Of a DNA stretch of 32,500 nucleotides, positions 31,540 through 32,500 are shown piece after piece. Position numbers and translations under genes: made by a program. Below the pieces are notes generated by a model. It was not told the origin of the DNA and ran no database searches. It saw nothing but the letters and a program-made list of their open reading frames with translations. Each line of letters opens with the position of its first letter. Positions within the stretch are counted from its first letter, which is position 1. Origin of the DNA: Tubiluchus corallicola (lineage: Eukaryota; Priapulida; Priapulimorpha; Priapulimorphida; Tubiluchidae); assembly GCA_030141605.1 (NCBI GenBank), contig JAQGDQ010000194.1, forward strand, positions 126,001-158,500, given 5' to 3'.

Positions 31540-32225
31540 TTTTAGCTAAATATATATTTTTCATTCTATTTTCGAACGTGATTCTTTCTGTGAAGAACTA
31601 CAGTAGAAAAAATATTGGATCGCTATATATTTGCAACGTGGTATTTCTCACGTTGATATGTTGACATCTGATAATTATATTGTATCATGTTATTACAAAA
31701 TACTTAAGCTTTATTAAAAGTTATTAAAAGTTTATAGTTAATAAGCAGTAGTTTAATAAGACAGAAACAGGTTTTAGCCCTGTCACTTCAACATAAAATT
31801 TTACCGAATTTCGACAGGATGTCGGTATCGTCAAAGCTAATGCCTCATGCACGCACACCATAAGGACAACCGCATCAGCACCTCGTTACATTCATAACGT
31901 GGTGACACCTGTTGCCAAGAAAAACGTAATATTACAACAGATGGTTTACTCAAGTTGAGTCAGTGGATTTATCTCCAATTATAGGCCAATAACAAAAAGC
32001 AGACAAAGAAATATCACTAAAATGTTGCTTTTAAATCATGTTTACGTTAATTTGACGTTAGCATAAATATGCACACAGCGCAAAACTATAGTTTCATGCC
32101 TTCAAAACAATTTAAAGTGATGACTACAGTGATATATACAGATTTTCAGAGTTTTTTATTTAAAAAATTGTCCTAATTAAGTAATTTAAAAATCTCGGTT
32201 GTCTGACTCCTTTTTATAAAATATG
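31540..32225. other. Gene-free stretch right of SLCO
   Basis: No coding exon is recognisable. A GC-richer part at 31800-31930 is of unknown nature. Confidence 0.4.
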
Positions 32226-32228
32226 ATA

Positions 32229-32470
32229 GGTGTTGATGGTGTAATGGCCCGTGCATGCAGGGGCAGACCCTAGGGGCCAATTAATGGTAGTCGCTGCTAA
32301 GTTCGATCAGTTCCTTGGCCGAGCTAGGGGTACTAACCGACTGCCCACTAAAGAAACAGACAGTAGCTGAGCGTAGGCAAACTCTACGGGGGCTCTACCT
32401 AAATAGCATGGATTCTTTTGTGGTGGGATGGATTAAAAACAGGCTTTCCATCTATACCTCAAAAACCAAA
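32229..32470 (+). repeat. SINE candidate with pol III box-like motifs
   Basis: TGGTGTAATGG (32237-32247) fits the A-box consensus TRGYNNARNGG fully, and AGTTCGATCA (32300-32309) is close to a B box, 64 bp downstream. The block is GC-rich, unlike its surroundings, and has no open frame. This suggests a tRNA-derived SINE, perhaps from a long-arm tRNA. The right end is near the window edge. Confidence 0.35.
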
Positions 32471-32500
32471 CTGTAACCAGTCGAATAAATGACAAAATAT

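Overview
The window is nuclear DNA from an animal, most likely a marine or other invertebrate with an AT-rich, repeat-rich genome. The evidence is GT-AG introns of 116 bp to 3.9 kb, two gene families typical of animals (HIPK kinase and SLCO/OATP transporter), invertebrate-style non-LTR retrotransposons and many simple repeats. I cannot assign a phylum from sequence alone. Both recognisable host genes lie on the + strand.

Layout: (1) 1-2269 holds the last three coding exons of a homeodomain-interacting protein kinase (HIPK) gene; the kinase domain lies upstream of the window. (2) 2270-about 9200 is T/G-rich, without genes, and is probably a very long HIPK 3' UTR plus intergenic DNA; base skew flips near 9.2 kb. 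(3) About 9.7-14.2 kb is an intergenic field of tandem repeats: two degenerate short-period arrays, a 35-bp minisatellite, a tRNA-like sequence, a TAAG/CAAG microsatellite, a 260-bp pentanucleotide array whose unit changes one base at a time, and a CA/CACG tract. (4) 14645-16010 is a recent 5'-truncated LINE insertion with an intact 425-codon reverse-transcriptase frame, a perfect 12-bp target-site duplication and a TAAGGT-type 3' tail. (5) 17070-31076 is a complete 12-exon SLCO/OATP gene. Its exons join with matching phases to 2049 bp (682 residues plus stop). The model has 12 membrane segments, the OATP signature and ten cysteines in the large Kazal-like extracellular loop. (6) 31077-32500 holds the SLCO 3' end, a promoter-like stretch and a possible SINE at the right edge.

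The SLCO introns carry much repeat material: a decayed minus-strand LINE and a plus-strand LINE 3' end in intron 2, a 32-copy 29-bp minisatellite in intron 4, a tRNA-like SINE candidate in intron 7, and a GTCA microsatellite plus three clustered TTACGTAA palindromes in intron 11. Intron 11 is best read as a GC-AG intron. HIPK (nuclear signalling kinase) and SLCO (plasma-membrane organic anion uptake) have no known shared pathway, so their adjacency is probably incidental. I see no operon, CRISPR array or clear new gene system. The most unusual content is the structured tandem repeats and the retrotransposon biology.
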